Shown piece after piece: positions 5,915-8,087 of a stretch of 8,087 nt of DNA; the stretch's first letter is position 1, and every line of letters starts with the position of its first letter. The position numbers were made by a program, and so were the translations under genes. The stretch comes from Clostridia bacterium (GTDB taxonomy: Bacteria > Bacillota > Clostridia > HGM11514). Under the pieces are notes generated by a model. That model searched no databases. It saw nothing but the letters and a program-made list of their open reading frames with translations, and was not told the origin of the DNA. Location: assembly GCA_900757255.1 (NCBI GenBank), contig CAAENE010000290.1, forward strand, positions 1 through 8,087, in the 5' to 3' direction.

Positions 5915-6856
5915 ATGTACAGCGGCTATTTATTTGATTCCCATTGCGATACAATGTCAAAAGCTTTGGACAGCGGCGAAAGTATTGCGGACGGAAAGCT
6001 TCATTTTACGATCGAAAAGGTGAAGGGATATCGGGGCGTGGTACAGTTTTTTGCGGCGTTTATCGATCCGGAATTTTACAATGCGCCCATGAAACGCTGT
6101 CTTGCAATTATCAGGCATTTTGAAGATTGTATTGCGCAAAATGGCAGCACAATGGCTAAAGTCACCAATTACGGGGAGATGATCCGGGCGCTGGACGAAG
6201 GGAAAATCGCTTCCTTTCTCACGGTTGAAGGCGGGGAAGCGCTGGACGGCGGAATTGAATCCGTCCAGAAGTTGTATGACCTTGGCGTCCGTTGCCTGAC
6301 TCTGACCTGGAATTTTAAAAACAAGATTGCCTGTGGTATTTTTGACGATGATAAGGATGAGGGTATCAGTCAATACGGCAAAGAGGTTATTCGTGAAATG
6401 AACCGGCTGAATATGCTGATTGACGTTTCCCATATTGCCAATCGGAGCTTTTGGGAGGTAATGGAATTATCGCAAAAGCCGGTGCTTGCCACTCATTCCA
6501 ACTCCAAGGCCATTGCGGATTACCGCCGTAATCTGACGGATGAGCAATTTAAGGCAATCGTTCAATCTGGCGGTATGGTCGGCTTAAATATGTGCGCGCT
6601 GTTCCTCAATATTAAAAATAAGGCTGATGTCACCGACATTGTGCGGCATATTGACCATTTTCTCTCTCTCGGCGGCGAAAACCATATCGGTCTGGGTGCT
6701 GATTTTGACGGTATCGACGATACGCCCGACGATATCACCTCCGTCGATAAGATGTATCTTTTAGCCGATGCACTCTTGCGTGAAGGCTACAGTGACGAAC
6801 TCATTCACAAAATAATGTACAAAAACTACTTTTCTTTTATTCAAAAAGTTTTATGA
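5915..6856 (+). CDS. membrane dipeptidase (peptidase family M19, renal dipeptidase-like)
   Basis: M19 enzymes are zinc amidohydrolase-fold dipeptidases that split dipeptides, some accepting D-amino acids at the C-terminal position. The 313-residue sequence has the metal ligands in order: DSHCD (H10, D12), TVEGGEAL (E105), DVSH (H173), THSN (H194) and GADFDG (D263). Despite the family name, no signal peptide or membrane helix is visible, so it is likely cytoplasmic. ATG 5915 has GAGGAGG at 5901-5907 spaced 7 bases away, a strong site. The gap from yraN is only 28 bases with no terminator, so it probably ends the rbgA-rnhB-yraN transcript. No strong terminator was seen after its stop. Substrate preference cannot be read from the sequence. 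Confidence 0.93.
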   Translation: MYSGYLFDSHCDTMSKALDSGESIADGKLHFTIEKVKGYRGVVQFFAAFIDPEFYNAPMKRCLAIIRHFEDCIAQNGSTMAKVTNYGEMIRALDEGKIASFLTVEGGEALDGGIESVQKLYDLGVRCLTLTWNFKNKIACGIFDDDKDEGISQYGKEVIREMNRLNMLIDVSHIANRSFWEVMELSQKPVLATHSNSKAIADYRRNLTDEQFKAIVQSGGMVGLNMCALFLNIKNKADVTDIVRHIDHFLSLGGENHIGLGADFDGIDDTPDDITSVDKMYLLADALLREGYSDELIHKIMYKNYFSFIQKVL

Positions 6857-6874
6857 ATTTTCAAAATAAATATC

Positions 6875-6903
6875 TTGCAAAATCAGTGCGAAAGTATTAC
6901 AAT
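6875..6903 (+). promoter_or_regulatory. sigma-A-type promoter for the aminotransferase gene
   Basis: A -35 box TTGCAA (6875-6880) and a -10 box TACAAT (6898-6903) are separated by exactly 17 bases, close to the vegetative consensus. Transcription should begin near 6909-6911, leaving a leader of only ~23 bases before ATG 6933, too short for a riboswitch. The gene can therefore be expressed apart from the upstream run. Confidence 0.78.
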
Positions 6904-6932
6904 AGTATCAATATGATTTTGGAGGTTTCTTT

Positions 6933-8087
6933 ATGAGTGACTATTTTTCGCAGAAAGCATTGACAATCAGCGCGTCGCCCACGCTGGCAATCGATGAAAA
7001 ATATAAGGCTATGCTGGCAGACGGTATCGATGTGATCGGTTTTGGCACAGGGGAACCGGATTTTGATACGCCGCAATATATTAAGGACGCGGCTATCAAG
7101 GCAATCAACGACGGATTTACCAAATATACACCCGCGGCCGGTACGATGTCTCTCCGTAAGGCGATTTGCAGGAAATTTGAGCGGGATAATTCATTATCCT
7201 ATGCGCCCAATCAGATTGTTGTCAGCAATGGTGCGAAACACTCTCTGGTCAATGCCTTTTTAGCGATTCTCAATCCTGGTGACGAGGTCATCATCCCATC
7301 TCCTTACTGGGGCAGTTATCCGGAAATGGTAAAAATTGCAGATGGTATCCCGGTTTCGGTGCATGGCTCGGAAGAAAACGATTTTAAGGTGACGGTCGAA
7401 CAGCTGGAGAGCGTTACCAGTGAATATACACGTGCTTTAGTGCTGAACAGCCCTTCCAATCCGACCGGTATGATATATACAAAGGAAGAACTCGAAAAAA
7501 TTGCCGATTATGCTGTGAAACATGATATTTATGTTATTTCAGATGAAGTCTATGAAAAACTGATTTATGACGGTGAAAAACATTACTCTATTGCTTCCCT
7601 TAATGAAAAAATCAAGGATTTGACCATTGTTGTAAATGCTGTCTCGAAAACCTATGCGATGACTGGATGGCGTATTGGATATACCGCATCTAATCCTAAA
7701 ATTGCTAAAATTATGTCTAATATCCAATCCCACGCCACATCTAACCCCAACTCCATTGCACAGGCCGCGGCAGAAGCGGCTCTTAACGGCGGGGAAGAGG
7801 AAATCGAAAAGATGCGCCTCGAATTTTTAAAACGCCGCGACTATATGGTCGAAAAAATGAATTTGATTGACGGTATCAGCTGCAAAATGCCCAACGGCGC
7901 ATTCTATGTTATGATGAATATCAGCAAGATCAAGGGCAAAACGCTGTACGGCAAAAAGATTGAGACCTCTGACGATTTCTGTGAGCTTCTGCTCGAAAAG
8001 GGCAAGGTGGCTCTGGTGCCCGGTTCTGGCTTTGAAGCGGATGATTATATCCGGTGGTCCTATGCGGCTTCTATGGATAAGATTGTC
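6933..8087 (+). CDS. pyridoxal phosphate-dependent class I aminotransferase, aspartate aminotransferase type (3' end outside the window)
   Basis: Fold-type I transaminase of the Ib (AspB/AatA) group, which usually interconverts aspartate and oxaloacetate with 2-oxoglutarate and glutamate; other acceptors are possible. The 385 codons visible contain FGTGEPDFDTP (residues 37-47), SNGAKHSL (98-105, phosphate-binding region), SPYWGSY (123-129), SNPTG (175-179; N176), DEVYE (204-208; D204 and Y207 contact the cofactor), SKTYAMTGWRIGY (238-250; K239 forms the Schiff base, R247) and YIRWSYAAS (372-380; R374 should bind the substrate carboxylate). The frame is open to the last base; from the family's ~395-400 residues only the final 10-15 are missing. 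ATG 6933 has GGAGG at 6921-6925 spaced 7 bases away. The gene has its own promoter. Confidence 0.95.
   Translation, partial: MSDYFSQKALTISASPTLAIDEKYKAMLADGIDVIGFGTGEPDFDTPQYIKDAAIKAINDGFTKYTPAAGTMSLRKAICRKFERDNSLSYAPNQIVVSNGAKHSLVNAFLAILNPGDEVIIPSPYWGSYPEMVKIADGIPVSVHGSEENDFKVTVEQLESVTSEYTRALVLNSPSNPTGMIYTKEELEKIADYAVKHDIYVISDEVYEKLIYDGEKHYSIASLNEKIKDLTIVVNAVSKTYAMTGWRIGYTASNPKIAKIMSNIQSHATSNPNSIAQAAAEAALNGGEEEIEKMRLEFLKRRDYMVEKMNLIDGISCKMPNGAFYVMMNISKIKGKTLYGKKIETSDDFCELLLEKGKVALVPGSGFEADDYIRWSYAASMDKIV

Noticed and set aside
7042..7263. Plus-strand 73-codon frame inside the aminotransferase gene
   Set aside because: It lies out of frame within a clear aminotransferase coding sequence and has no recognisable domain.

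Overview
The window is about 8.1 kb of a bacterial chromosome with every recognisable gene on the + strand. The core order (trmD, rplS, then rbgA/ylqF, rnhB, yraN), the AGGAGG-type ribosome binding sites, the two sigma-A-type promoters and the L19-type mRNA leader all point to a Firmicute, most likely an anaerobic Clostridia member of moderate GC. The species cannot be named from this sequence.

Layout. (1) 1-1014, translation block: the 3' end of trmD (tRNA m1G37 methyltransferase), a promoter at 489-517, a structured leader (about 524-625), rplS (ribosomal protein L19) and a strong intrinsic terminator. (2) 1015-4021, accessory block: an AT-richer flavin reductase-like gene, a membrane-anchored metallophosphoesterase, an APH/choline-kinase-like phosphotransferase, and a 246-base gap holding two diverged tandem copies of a ~95-base hairpin-forming repeat. 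(3) 4022-6856, housekeeping run: rbgA (ribosome assembly GTPase), rnhB (RNase HII, overlapping rbgA by ATGA), yraN (nuclease-fold protein) and an M19 membrane dipeptidase family gene. These four are tightly spaced and probably co-transcribed. (4) 6875-8087: a near-consensus promoter and a class I aspartate-type aminotransferase that runs off the window about ten or more residues before its expected end.

Working together: trmD, rplS and rbgA all serve translation and 50S assembly; rnhB and yraN are genome-maintenance-type genes that commonly travel with them. The dipeptidase and aminotransferase would fit peptide and amino-acid metabolism, but the separate promoter means they need not be one unit. 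The three-gene accessory block splits a normally tight rplS-rbgA neighbourhood and has no obvious link to translation.

No transposase, integrase, CRISPR array, tRNA or rRNA was seen. The least explained element is the tandem repeat at 3809-3998. Each copy can form nested and mutually exclusive hairpins and starts with the same very short reading frame. The sequence alone does not show that it is a new regulatory system.
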